NCBI GenBank assembly: GCA_964387645.1
Contig: CAYLYM010000028.1
Coordinates: forward strand, 1-35,647
DNA length: 35,647 bases
Direction of reading: 5' to 3'
From: CAYLYM01 sp964387645
GTDB taxonomy: Bacteria > Calditrichota > Calditrichia > RBG-13-44-9
The notes under the pieces are model-generated. The model was not told the origin of the DNA. It searched no databases and worked only from the letters and a program-made list of their open reading frames with translations. Shown here one piece after another: positions 1 through 8,316 of this stretch. Each line of letters starts with the position of its first letter. Within the stretch, counting starts at the first letter, position 1. A program made the position numbers and the translations under genes.

Positions 1-315
1 CCTGATCACATAAGTTTTGGACAGCATATATTTTCCAAAAACAGGCGGCTCAACTGAAAACCTGCATTTTTAACCCATAAACCTGGTAATTACAACCCAG
101 TCTGGCAATCGCCAGCCGGTCGTAGTAAAGCGAAGGTCCCAATTCATAAGGAAAAGGCCCGTCTGGACGCCGGACAGGCCCGTCTGGACGCCGGACAGGC
201 CCGTCTGGCAAGAAAAACTTGTCCTGAATACGATTTATCTTGGACAGCAATGAATTTCTTTATATAGAAATTTTTTGAGATAATTACAACATCCCAATAA
301 CTTCTTCAAATGCGC
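1..315. other. Intergenic stretch at the window edge, no gene
   Basis: Besides the 21-bp tandem repeat there is a small hairpin (CTGGC-AATC-GCCAG, 102-115) and a 10-bp direct repeat TTGGACAGCA at 17-26 and 240-249 that brackets the repeat-bearing segment. No coding region is supported. The segment lies downstream of galK, so the hairpins could act in 3'-end formation, but neither has a U-tract. Confidence 0.5.
155..208. repeat. 21-bp tandem repeat, about 2.6 copies
   Basis: Two full copies of a 21-bp unit (155-175 and 176-196) are followed by a 12-bp partial copy (197-208). Each full unit contains GTCTGG-ACG-CCGGAC, which can fold into a 6-bp stem with one G:T pair. Because 21 bp is seven codons, the minus strand reads as a repeated DGPVRRP peptide inside a 66-codon open frame (50-250), but that frame starts with TTG, has no ribosome site and no recognisable domain, so I treat it as non-coding. 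The repeat is much more GC-rich than its surroundings. Confidence 0.85.
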
Positions 316-1593
316 TTACAGTAATGTATTTAAACATACAGTGCCATGTGGTCGGATTTTCAAGTTCAGAACCGATCCCGAGCCAAAGACGCTTTCCATC
401 ATCTCGATATATTGCGAAACAGCTTTGTTGGGCAGGAATGCCTGGATGGTGCCAGCGAATCCCCCGCCATGAACACGACAGGCGCCTTCACCAATTTCTC
501 GAATGTATTTTTCGCTCAAAGCTAAGGCCAATGTTAATCCCTGTTCTCGCACATTCTGCGTAGAGTAAATATTTTGCAGCCATTTGAATGATGAATTGCT
601 CGATTCATTCACCAGAGCCAGGAATTGTTGGAAATTCCCTTCTTCTAACGCATTGACCTGTTGAACCACCCGGGTATTATCGCCTATAAAATGCATGGCT
701 CGCAATATGGCGCGATCACCGGTTTTCTGCCGAAGATCTCTCAAATTCTTAAACAGAACATCCCATGAAATCTCGCGGCACACCTTTGCGCCTAAAACTT
801 CCGCTACTGCTTTCATCTCAGCCGGAACAGCGGCATATTCATAGGTCAAATCCGCATGATTACCACCTGTGTCTACTACCAAAAGACTGTAATCTTGCGC
901 CTGAAAATCGAAATCGATCTTCTGTATTTCTGGCTTCCTGGGATTTTTAAAATCGATGGTCACAATCCCACCAAAGGCACAGGCAATCTGGTCCATTAAA
1001 CCACAGGGCTTGCCGAAAAAGACATTTTCAGCATATTGCCCAATGATGGCAAGAGTTTCCAGATCGATCGATCCTTCGTTAAAAATATGATTAAAAATGG
1101 TTCCGATAAGCACTTCAATGGATGCCGAAGAACTCAAACCGGACCCGGGCAAAACCTGACTGCTCACATAAGCATTGAATCCGCCGATTCGATATCCCAG
1201 TTCTTTAAATCGGGCAGCGATACCGCGGATTAATGCGGTAGTGCTGCCTTTTTCTGCTTCGACAACATTTAAATGATTGAGATCTACGACAAATGGTTCC
1301 GAATACCCTTCAGAGTACAAAACGACACTTCCTGAGTCTGTCCTGGAAACAGCAGCAATAGCATCCAGATTCACGCTGGCGGCTAAAACCCGGCCATGAT
1401 TATGATCAGTATGATTGCCGCCGATTTCTGTGCGTCCAGGAGTGGAAAAAAAATGGAGATATTCCGCTGAAAATTGTTTTTGAAATTTCTCAATTAAATC
1501 CTGAAAACGTTTTTTTTGCTTAGCCAAAATATGCGTTTCATTACCATAAATCTCTTCAAATACCGGTGTTAATTGCTCAATACTTGGAAGCAT
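316..1593 (-). CDS. galK: Galactokinase (GHMP kinase)
   Basis: Phosphorylates galactose to galactose-1-phosphate with ATP, the first step of the Leloir pathway, in the cytoplasm. All GHMP signatures are visible: the substrate signature PGRTEIGGNHTDHNHG at residues 52-67, the phosphate-binding loop PGSGLSSSAS at 149-158, GKPCGLMDQIACAFGG at about 194-209, and the C-terminal motif HGGGFAG at 375-381. At 425 residues it is slightly longer than E. coli GalK (382) but normal for the group with the GGNHTDHNHG variant. ATG start; AGGGA lies about nine bases upstream. It is downstream of a vSGLT-like symporter on the same strand (214-bp gap), which supports galactose as substrate. The galT and galE partners are not in the window. 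Confidence 0.95.
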   Translation of the reverse strand: MLPSIEQLTPVFEEIYGNETHILAKQKKRFQDLIEKFQKQFSAEYLHFFSTPGRTEIGGNHTDHNHGRVLAASVNLDAIAAVSRTDSGSVVLYSEGYSEPFVVDLNHLNVVEAEKGSTTALIRGIAARFKELGYRIGGFNAYVSSQVLPGSGLSSSASIEVLIGTIFNHIFNEGSIDLETLAIIGQYAENVFFGKPCGLMDQIACAFGGIVTIDFKNPRKPEIQKIDFDFQAQDYSLLVVDTGGNHADLTYEYAAVPAEMKAVAEVLGAKVCREISWDVLFKNLRDLRQKTGDRAILRAMHFIGDNTRVVQQVNALEEGNFQQFLALVNESSNSSFKWLQNIYSTQNVREQGLTLALALSEKYIREIGEGACRVHGGGFAGTIQAFLPNKAVSQYIEMMESVFGSGSVLNLKIRPHGTVCLNTLL

Positions 1594-1807
1594 TCTAATT
1601 ATCCCTGTTTTTCCTTAATCCATTTTATTCTTTAATTCATCCTCAACAGTATATTAGAAATTTTATTTCTTTAAAAATTTTAATCTTATTGAACCTTATC
1701 CCTAAAATGATTGTGCGAAAAAGTTTCCATAATTACTGAGTTACTCAATTTTTCATTGAAAAAATCACAATACAATTAAATACCATTTACCCAAATGGAA
1801 ATCATCA

Positions 1808-3340
1808 TTACCAGAAAATTATGTAAAGTACTATTGTAATTGCAATAACCAGCATTCCCAACCATACAACAGTTCTGTTAGTTTCCATATCGAAGCCTGG
1901 TCGTACTGGCATTTCTTTTGGTTTATCCATCGGTTTTATTTTTGTAATAATCCACATGATAATCAAAATCGCCACAAAAGTAATTGCCATTCGATTTAAA
2001 AAAGCTATATTGCTAAATCCAACGAGGAGAATGCCATAGAATACTGGTGAAAGAATTAATGCAGCAACTCCAGCAAAAGCTGGAGCTCTTTTAAATAACA
2101 TTCCAAAAACAAAGGCAGCTAAAATACCAGGCGACACAAATCCCTGAAATTCCTGGATATAATTGAAAATACCTTTGAATCTCGGATTTCCCAGTTGGGG
2201 AGCAATAATACAACCAATAATCACTAAAATAATAGTTGAAATTCTTCCCATTGTAATCAGTGCTTTTTGAGAAGCATCTTTTTTCCAATGCCTTTTGTAA
2301 AGGTCCATGGTGAAAATAGTTGATGCTGAATTTAACATAGAAGCCAAAGAACTAATTACTGCACCAGAGATAGATGCAAAGATAAATCCCCGTACACCTA
2401 TTGGTATTAAATTTCTGATGAGTAATGGATACGCTGCATCACTATTGGTTAACTGATCGCCATACAACTGAAGTGAGATAATTCCTGGCAGGACAATGAC
2501 AAAAGGGATGGTCAATTTCAAAAATGCGGCAAAAATAATTCCCATTTGTCCTTGTTTTAAGGTTCTAGCTGCAAGTGTTCTTTGCGTTATATATTGATTC
2601 AATCCCCAGTAATAAAAATTGGGAATCCACAAACCAATGACCAGAGCTGTCCAGGGAAGGACAGGGTGATCAGCAGGAAGAATCATGTGAAGACGATCGG
2701 CATTGGCTTCAAAAAAACTGGAAGGTCCCCCAACGGCAATTAATCCTAGAACCAGAGTTAATGCTCCTCCCAATAAAAGCGCTGAACCCTGAAACAAATC
2801 CGCCCAGGCTACAGCCTTTAAACCTCCCCAGGTTGTATACAATGCTGCAATGCCTCCAATTAACCATATGGCATGCAACATATTCATATCAAAAATTGTG
2901 TTTAATGTCAAACCGCCAGAATAAATAACCGCAGAAATAGTAACAGCTACGTAGATGACCATCATATAAAAAGCCATAATAGCACGCGCAGTGGAATTAT
3001 AACGGTATTCCAGATATTCTGGCATAGTAAATATTCCACTCTTGAGAAATTTCGGTAGAAAGAAGAATGCGACAAAAACAAGAGTAATCGCAGCCATCCA
3101 TTCGTAACTGGCAACTGCCAAACCTGCAATTCCCGCTCCTTGTCCAGCCATTCCAACAAAATGTTCTGTTGAAATATTAGCGGCAATCAAAGATAACCCA
3201 ATAAGAGGCCAAATTAATCCCCGACTGGCAAGGAAAAAATCTTCTCCAGTCTCCTCACGCCGGCTTTTATACATACTAACACCGACGACAATAGCAAAGA
3301 ACATTAAAAAAAATAAAACATCAATCCAACTTAATCCCAT
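1808..3340 (-). CDS. Sodium/galactose-type symporter (SSS family, vSGLT-like)
   Basis: An inner-membrane LeuT-fold symporter of 510 residues with about 14 hydrophobic segments. From memory of the Vibrio parahaemolyticus vSGLT sequence, most known galactose- and sodium-site residues can be placed: E80 (vSGLT E88), N241 (N260), Y244 gate (Y263), K275 (K294), S330/S331 (S364/S365) and Q396 (Q428). The vSGLT Q69 position is H60 here, the residue human SGLT1 uses. Blocks such as LIAANIST, YYWGLNQYI and SSLASMLNS are nearly identical to vSGLT. The next gene on the strand is galK, so uptake of galactose (or a related hexose) with sodium is likely. ATG start with GGAGG (3348-3352) seven bases upstream. 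Confidence 0.92.
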   Translation of the reverse strand: MGLSWIDVLFFLMFFAIVVGVSMYKSRREETGEDFFLASRGLIWPLIGLSLIAANISTEHFVGMAGQGAGIAGLAVASYEWMAAITLVFVAFFFLPKFLKSGIFTMPEYLEYRYNSTARAIMAFYMMVIYVAVTISAVIYSGGLTLNTIFDMNMLHAIWLIGGIAALYTTWGGLKAVAWADLFQGSALLLGGALTLVLGLIAVGGPSSFFEANADRLHMILPADHPVLPWTALVIGLWIPNFYYWGLNQYITQRTLAARTLKQGQMGIIFAAFLKLTIPFVIVLPGIISLQLYGDQLTNSDAAYPLLIRNLIPIGVRGFIFASISGAVISSLASMLNSASTIFTMDLYKRHWKKDASQKALITMGRISTIILVIIGCIIAPQLGNPRFKGIFNYIQEFQGFVSPGILAAFVFGMLFKRAPAFAGVAALILSPVFYGILLVGFSNIAFLNRMAITFVAILIIMWIITKIKPMDKPKEMPVRPGFDMETNRTVVWLGMLVIAITIVLYIIFW

Positions 3341-3797
3341 TTTAATTCCTCCACTATCCTATTATTATTAAAAATTTTTCGCCTTTTTAACTTTTCAACC
3401 AACATTATTTATAAAACATTATTTGATTTCGAAAGGATTACCTTCGAATATTGTCAAAATTTCATCATAAAAATTGAAACATCAAATTTCTCAATTATAA
3501 ATAGTACAAAATAAAAATTATATTCTATTTTTTCCAAATAAATTTTCTCTTTTTTCAGTTAACTATCTTGAAATTTCTTTTGAACTTAGAGTATTTAGCC
3601 CTTGATAGATTTTTATGCAAAAATATAGATGATCATTCTCCTTCATCACACGACAAATTTCTCATTTACTTTAGAAATAAAATTTTTAGCACTAATTATA
3701 TCTGTCAGGAGAGGGATGTAATATTTCGTTTGACTTCTTTACAATTTCTTAAATAATTATATTCTCATTAAATAGATAATGAGAGGAGAAATAAAAA
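3341..3797. other. Divergent intergenic region (symporter / M64 peptidase)
   Basis: A very AT-rich region that should hold promoters for both flanking genes. I see a 10-bp direct repeat AACATTATTT at 3401-3410 and 3415-3424 (14-bp period) on the symporter side, and a weak sigma70-like pair (TTGACT at 3730-3735, then an AT-rich -10 region near 3753-3759) on the peptidase side. A 62-codon plus-strand frame at 3568-3756 has no ribosome site and no similarity I recognise. Confidence 0.4.
3763..3784 (+). promoter_or_regulatory. Perfect 8-bp inverted repeat touching the peptidase ribosome site
   Basis: TCTCATTA at 3763-3770 and TAATGAGA at 3777-3784 are exact inverted copies with a 6-base loop. 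The last base of the right arm is the first base of the Shine-Dalgarno AGGAGA (3784-3789), which lies eight bases before the ATG. In RNA this would be a short stem next to the ribosome site; in DNA it could be an operator. Which applies cannot be told from sequence. Confidence 0.45.
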
Positions 3798-5276
3798 ATG
3801 TTCAGATGGTTATCAACAATTTTTGTTCTCGTATTCATCGTTCAATCATCCTTAATGGGACAGACAATACTTTTCAACGAATATTTCGAAAATGCCACCA
3901 TGAGAGTGGATTATTACCATGTGGGAAATGCCTATGAGGAATTCATCACGCTCGACCATATTTACAAACAGGGTATCTGGGCTGGCAGTCAAAAAAATTT
4001 GTTGGACACTTTCAACAATGGCCGTTATTATGTTAAAGTATATGATGAAAAATCTGGCAGACTTATTTTTTCAAAAGGATTTAATACGTATTTTGGTGAA
4101 TACAAAACATCTGATCCTGCTCTGGCTGGTATCAAACGAACTTATCATGAATCAGCTCTTATTCCCTATCCCACACAAAAAATTCGTTTCACCATCGAAA
4201 AAAGAAATCGCCAGAATGAATTAGAACCGCTTTTTAGTCTAACAATTGATCCAGAAGATATTTCCATTATCAAAGAAAATTTAGATACTGACGTGAGTGT
4301 TTTTGAAATTGTTAAAAATGGCCCAGCCGATCAAAAAGTAGATCTGGCTTTCATTGCTGAGGGATATACAGTAGAAGAAAAAGAAAAATTTGAGTCAGAT
4401 CTAAAAAAATTTTCTAAGGTGTTCTTTAATCAAGAACCTTTTAAATCTTATCAAGAATCATTCAATATTTATGGAGTTTTCAAACCTTCTGAAGAGAGCG
4501 GTTGTGATGAACCACGCCACGGCAGTTTCAAAAATACCGTTATTAGTACCACTTTCAATTCATTAGGTTCTGCCCGGTATTTGCTAACAGAGGATAATAA
4601 AAACTTACGAGATATCGCTGCCCATGTACCCTATGATGCTCTGATTATTATGATTAATCATCAGCGTTATGGAGGCGGCGGGATTTACAACCAATTTTGC
4701 ACTTTTACCACTGATAATCGATGGAGTGAATATCTACTATTACATGAATTTGGTCATTCCTTTGCAGGATTAGCAGATGAGTATTACACTTCTTCTGTAG
4801 CCTATAGCGACTTTTATCCTTCCGGAGTTGAACCAACCGAACCCAATATTACCGCACTTCTCAATCCACCCCATGTGAAATGGGAGAAGTTTCTCACTAC
4901 GGGGATTGAAATTCCAACTCCCTGGAACAAAGAAAAATTCGATAAAATGGATTTAGCTTATCAGAAAAAGCGGCGGGAATTGAATGATTTAATAGCCACA
5001 CTTAAAAAAGAACATGCATCTGAGGAAAAAATCAAACAAGCCGAGGAGAAGGCTGCCCGCCTGTCGAAAGAACACGCCCAAAAAATGGACAATTTTTTAA
5101 AAAATAGTAAATATGCTGGAAAAGTGGGCGTCTTTGAGGGAGCTGGATATACATCCAAAGGGCTCTACCGGCCTATGTTGGATTGTATTATGTTTAGTAA
5201 AGGTACTAAACCATACTGCAAAGTATGCGAAAATGCCATTATTAACATTATCAAATATTATACTGGAGTAGATTAA
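3798..5276 (+). CDS. Secreted M64-family metallopeptidase (IgA-peptidase M64 type)
   Basis: Zinc metallopeptidase of 492 residues with an N-terminal signal peptide (residues 1 to about 21, hydrophobic core LSTIFVLVFIVQ). The N-terminal half (22-155) matches the beta-rich M64 N-terminal domain in layout. The zinc motif HEFGHSFAGLADEYY is at 316-330, with H316, H320 and an acidic ligand about D327, and E317 as catalytic base. A lysine/glutamate-rich, probably coiled-coil segment (376-435) sits between this motif and the conserved C-terminal block (GKVGVFEGAGY at 441, YRPMLDCIMF at 457, CKVCENAI at 474). The natural substrate is unknown; the family name comes from an IgA-cleaving clostridial member. 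It is the only intact gene on the plus strand. ATG with AGGAGA eight bases upstream. Confidence 0.88.
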   Translation: MFRWLSTIFVLVFIVQSSLMGQTILFNEYFENATMRVDYYHVGNAYEEFITLDHIYKQGIWAGSQKNLLDTFNNGRYYVKVYDEKSGRLIFSKGFNTYFGEYKTSDPALAGIKRTYHESALIPYPTQKIRFTIEKRNRQNELEPLFSLTIDPEDISIIKENLDTDVSVFEIVKNGPADQKVDLAFIAEGYTVEEKEKFESDLKKFSKVFFNQEPFKSYQESFNIYGVFKPSEESGCDEPRHGSFKNTVISTTFNSLGSARYLLTEDNKNLRDIAAHVPYDALIIMINHQRYGGGGIYNQFCTFTTDNRWSEYLLLHEFGHSFAGLADEYYTSSVAYSDFYPSGVEPTEPNITALLNPPHVKWEKFLTTGIEIPTPWNKEKFDKMDLAYQKKRRELNDLIATLKKEHASEEKIKQAEEKAARLSKEHAQKMDNFLKNSKYAGKVGVFEGAGYTSKGLYRPMLDCIMFSKGTKPYCKVCENAIINIIKYYTGVD

Positions 5277-5663
5277 TTAAAAGTTCTTCTAAATTAAAAA
5301 GGAATCATGGAATTATAATCACAAAAAATTTTATAACATAAAAATGTAATCAATATTTTACTATAAGAAACCTTTGATTTAATTAAAATGTTAGTGGCGT
5401 TGGATTATTAAATACCTTCTATCATTTTTTACAGATTAAAATCTGTGGTTAATACTTTCCCCCCTCAGTGGGTTTCGAACAATTTTATAGCCATCAAATT
5501 AATTCGGGGGAAAAATACTAGATCTAATGAAGGACAATTTTTCAAAGGATTTCAACAAAAATTAAAAGTGGATTTATACTAACATTTTATGCTACTTATT
5601 TTTACTTTATAAAATGAAAATTTATATAGTTTTTATTTCATTGGTGGGGATTAACATCCTGCT
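5277..5663. other. Convergent intergenic region, no gene seen
   Basis: Lies between the ends of two converging genes. It contains a perfect palindromic hairpin ACAGAT-TAAA-ATCTGT (5431-5446) without a useful U-tract on either strand, and an 8-bp inverted repeat TTTCCCCC/GGGGGAAA (5456-5463 and 5506-5513) with a 42-base loop. Neither is a convincing terminator. No open frame of note. Confidence 0.4.
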
Positions 5664-6404
5664 TTATTGATTTTTCTCTTTTAAGTTAGCTTCATCTAAA
5701 AGCCTTAAGGCTTCCAGAAGAACGTTCATGGTAGAACCTTGGATATTTAGTGTGACCGTTTCTATGCTAGGTTTAAATTTGAACGTTCCATCTTTAAAAG
5801 TGACCATTTTATTAATAGCCTCGACCCCTTTTAATTCACCTAATTCTGCATAAATCATATTACCATCTTTAAACACAATTTTTCCATTTTCTCTTTTAAA
5901 TATTTCCAGTGTTCCACTTCTTTTATTGAGATTAAGCAATTGGATAACTTCAACAAGGGTTAAATCAGCCAAATTTCCTTCGAAACCTTTCACACGTGTA
6001 GTATCTTCGGAGTCTATAGCTTTAACACGTTTGGCTCGTTTGAGTAATGTTGCCACTTTTTCCAGGAGCACATTTCGGTCCACTGGTTTAATCAAATATT
6101 CATCAGCACCAGCGCGAAATCCCCTGATCTCCATATCACGGTTTTCCAAGCTTGTAAGGAAGATAAAAGGAACCATAGGAACGCTGGAATTTTCACGAAT
6201 CATCCAACAAAATTCAATCCCGTCCGTTTGTGGCATCATTACATCAGAAATAATTAGATCCGGCTGATATTTATTGGTTTTTTCCAGCCCTTCATCCCCA
6301 TTCTCAGCAGTATATACTTCATAACCTGCTTTCTCCAAACTAATACGTAACAACCTCAATATATGAGGATTATCATCCACAATTAAAATTTTATCAGCCA
6401 TCAT
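5664..6404 (-). CDS. Response regulator with C-terminal PATAN (DUF4388) domain
   Basis: Cytoplasmic two-component output protein of about 246 residues. The receiver domain occupies residues 1-120, with the acidic pair in ILIVDDN, the phospho-acceptor Asp in SDVMMP (about D54), the switch Thr in FLTS (about T84) and the conserved Lys in LIKPVD (about K106). The C-terminal part (about 135-235) begins FEGNLADLTLVEVIQLLNLN and contains SGTLEI and GNMIYAELG, the pattern of DUF4388/PATAN domains, which mediate protein interactions rather than DNA binding. The start is uncertain: TTG, ATG, ATG run in tandem at 6407-6399 with no clear Shine-Dalgarno. Its partner kinase is not adjacent; a second response regulator lies 219 bp upstream on the same strand. 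Confidence 0.88.
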   Translation of the reverse strand: MMADKILIVDDNPHILRLLRISLEKAGYEVYTAENGDEGLEKTNKYQPDLIISDVMMPQTDGIEFCWMIRENSSVPMVPFIFLTSLENRDMEIRGFRAGADEYLIKPVDRNVLLEKVATLLKRAKRVKAIDSEDTTRVKGFEGNLADLTLVEVIQLLNLNKRSGTLEIFKRENGKIVFKDGNMIYAELGELKGVEAINKMVTFKDGTFKFKPSIETVTLNIQGSTMNVLLEALRLLDEANLKEKNQ

Positions 6405-6623
6405 CAAAAAATGTTAAAAGTTTAATAATTTTTTTATATCTAATATTCTTTATCAGAGACGATTTTTAAGACAAGCTTACTTATTTTATAATTAAAATTT
6501 TACAAAATAAAATTTTGAGAAATAATTGCCTAGAATCTTACTTTCTTCTTTTAAATTTTACTCTATTTTACAACTGTTTAGTTATAAAATTGTTCCTTAA
6601 ATAAATAAATTCAGTAAGTTACT

Positions 6624-7658
6624 TTATTTATCTTTTTTATTCAATTTGGAAAATCGAACCGTCTGGTTCCTGCCATTAGCTTTGGCATATTCCAGCGCAT
6701 CTTCGACTAATTCGAATGCTTCTTCAACATTATTTACTTTTTCCACATCAAGCTCAACCAGACCAACACTAACTGTAATGTGTTTATAATCCTGTTTTCT
6801 TTTAGGAGATAATTTCTTCAATTCATAAAAATCCTGGTCAAAAAAACTGGTTTGATCTATGGCAGAACGAATTCTCTCTGCTTCAAAATATGCTCCCATT
6901 TCGTCAGTATGAGGTAATATTATTATAAAACGATTCATTCCCGCTCGAAAGACAATATCAGTATGACGGGTATTATTTAAAATAACATTGGCAATGCGCA
7001 TTAAGATATAATCACCTGTTTGCTCTCCAAATACCTCATTTATTTTATGGAAATGATCTACATCTGCTAAAACCAAAGATAATGGATTTTTATAACGCTT
7101 TGCTCGAGCAAGTTCTTCTCTGAATCGTTTCTGAAAATAAGTTTGATTATAAAGTCCAGTTAAGGAATCAGTAATTTGGCCTGCCTCCAATTCATTGGCT
7201 TTTTTTCTGAGATGTTCCAGTTCTTTAGCAACCGTGTTGTGTTGCTCAATTAATTTTTGGTTATTTTGCCTGAGCGATTCGATAAGCTGTTTTTTGTGTA
7301 AAATCGATTTAACTTTTGCGATTAATTCTTTAGCATTAAACGGTTTAACAATATAATCATCCGCCCCTAATTCCAGACCCAATACTCTGTGCTCGTCTTC
7401 AACATAATTTGCAGATAGAAAAATTACTGGAATTTCTTTTGTTTTAGGATTGCTTTTTAGAATCTTGCAAGCATCAAACCCATTCATGACCGGCATGAGA
7501 GCATCCAGAATAATAATATCAGGTTTTTCAAGTTCAGCCACTTCGATACCTTCTTTTCCATTAACAGCTTTAGCCACCTCAAATTCGTAAAAATTAAATA
7601 GATGCTCCAGCGTATCGAGCATATCTTCGTTGTCATCTACTATGAGAATTTTGGACAT
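6624..7658 (-). CDS. Response regulator with degenerate GGDEF domain
   Basis: PleD-like architecture, 344 residues. The receiver (1-120) is complete: DD at 8-9, phospho-acceptor D52, S82, K105. A coiled-coil linker (about 120-158) leads to a GGDEF fold (DSLTGLYNQTYF at 164-175, then DVDHFHKINEVFG at 199-211). The signature that should read GGDEF is GMNRF (240-244), so the metal- and GTP-binding acidic residues are lost and diguanylate cyclase activity is not expected. The inhibitory-site motif RxxD is intact exactly five residues before it (R231-H-T-D234). It may therefore bind c-di-GMP as a receptor, or have only a scaffolding role. ATG start; no strong Shine-Dalgarno. Confidence 0.88.
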   Translation of the reverse strand: MSKILIVDDNEDMLDTLEHLFNFYEFEVAKAVNGKEGIEVAELEKPDIIILDALMPVMNGFDACKILKSNPKTKEIPVIFLSANYVEDEHRVLGLELGADDYIVKPFNAKELIAKVKSILHKKQLIESLRQNNQKLIEQHNTVAKELEHLRKKANELEAGQITDSLTGLYNQTYFQKRFREELARAKRYKNPLSLVLADVDHFHKINEVFGEQTGDYILMRIANVILNNTRHTDIVFRAGMNRFIIILPHTDEMGAYFEAERIRSAIDQTSFFDQDFYELKKLSPKRKQDYKHITVSVGLVELDVEKVNNVEEAFELVEDALEYAKANGRNQTVRFSKLNKKDK

Positions 7659-7925
7659 CTTTCCGAATTTCTTTTATAATCAATCAGGAAAATTTCAATT
7701 AGGATATTAGTTCTAATCTTTTATAAAATGAAAAATTTCAAGATATTCCTTTATTAATCTACATTATAATATTTAATACTGATCATCAATTTGGGGTAAA
7801 AATAAAATAACGACTTTCTCTTTCTCCCAAATGGATAATTAATCAGAACCAAATTTATTATTTCCACTCTTTAAATCGTTTCAGCTTCTCGAAAAATCAA
7901 CGATTAACCAGTAATAGAGCAAAGA

Positions 7926-8300
7926 TCAGATCAATTCTTCGTATTGTTTATTATCTAACAAATTATCAATTTCTGATTTATCAGAAATTTTTATTTTAAT
8001 AATCCAACCTTCACCGTAAGGGTCCTGATTAATAATTTCAGGTTGATCGTTCAATTTTTTGTTAACCTCAGTAACTTCACCGGAAAAAGGAGCGAATAGA
8101 TCAGAAACCGCTTTAACCGCTTCGATGGTTCCAAAACTTTCGCCCTGGGTAGTTTGAGTACCAATTTCAGGCAATTCGACATACACAACATCACCCAATT
8201 CGCTTTGCGCATAATCTGTAATTCCTATGGTAGCAATATTGCCATCAATGCGTGCCCATTCGTGATCTTTAGTGTACTTAAGTTCTGCAGGTATTTGCAT
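7926..8300 (-). CDS. gcvH: Glycine cleavage system H protein
   Basis: Lipoyl carrier of the glycine cleavage complex: it shuttles the aminomethyl group from GcvP to GcvT and is reoxidised by Lpd. It is 124 residues, the usual family length. The lipoylation site is K63 within FGTIEAVKAVSDLFAP, and the N-terminal KYTKDHEWAR and DYAQSELGDVVYVELP blocks are typical. ATG start with GGAGG (8310-8314) nine bases upstream. It follows accC by only 16 bp, and its ribosome site starts just after the accC stop, so it is probably the last cistron of the accB-accC unit. No gcvT or gcvP is in the window, so a role as a lipoate relay to other complexes is also possible. Confidence 0.95.
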   Translation of the reverse strand: MQIPAELKYTKDHEWARIDGNIATIGITDYAQSELGDVVYVELPEIGTQTTQGESFGTIEAVKAVSDLFAPFSGEVTEVNKKLNDQPEIINQDPYGEGWIIKIKISDKSEIDNLLDNKQYEELI

Positions 8301-8316
8301 TATATATGACCTCCAC

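Noticed and set aside
155..208. Possible CRISPR fragment
   Set aside because: The units are directly adjacent with no spacers and there are no cas genes.
50..250. 66-codon minus-strand frame with DGPVRRP heptapeptide repeats
   Set aside because: TTG start, no ribosome site, and the peptide repeat is just the 21-bp DNA repeat read in frame.
2091..2288. Minus-strand frames inside the symporter gene (also 2962-3186)
   Set aside because: They lie out of frame inside a strongly conserved coding region and have no start signals.
3568..3756. 62-codon plus-strand frame between the symporter and peptidase genes
   Set aside because: No ribosome site and no motif; it overlaps the likely promoter region of the peptidase gene.
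5456..5513. Inverted repeat TTTCCCCC/GGGGGAAA with tRNA-like GTTTCGAAC inside
   Set aside because: The loop is 42 bases long, and there is no acceptor stem, D-arm or anticodon arm, so neither terminator nor tRNA is supported.
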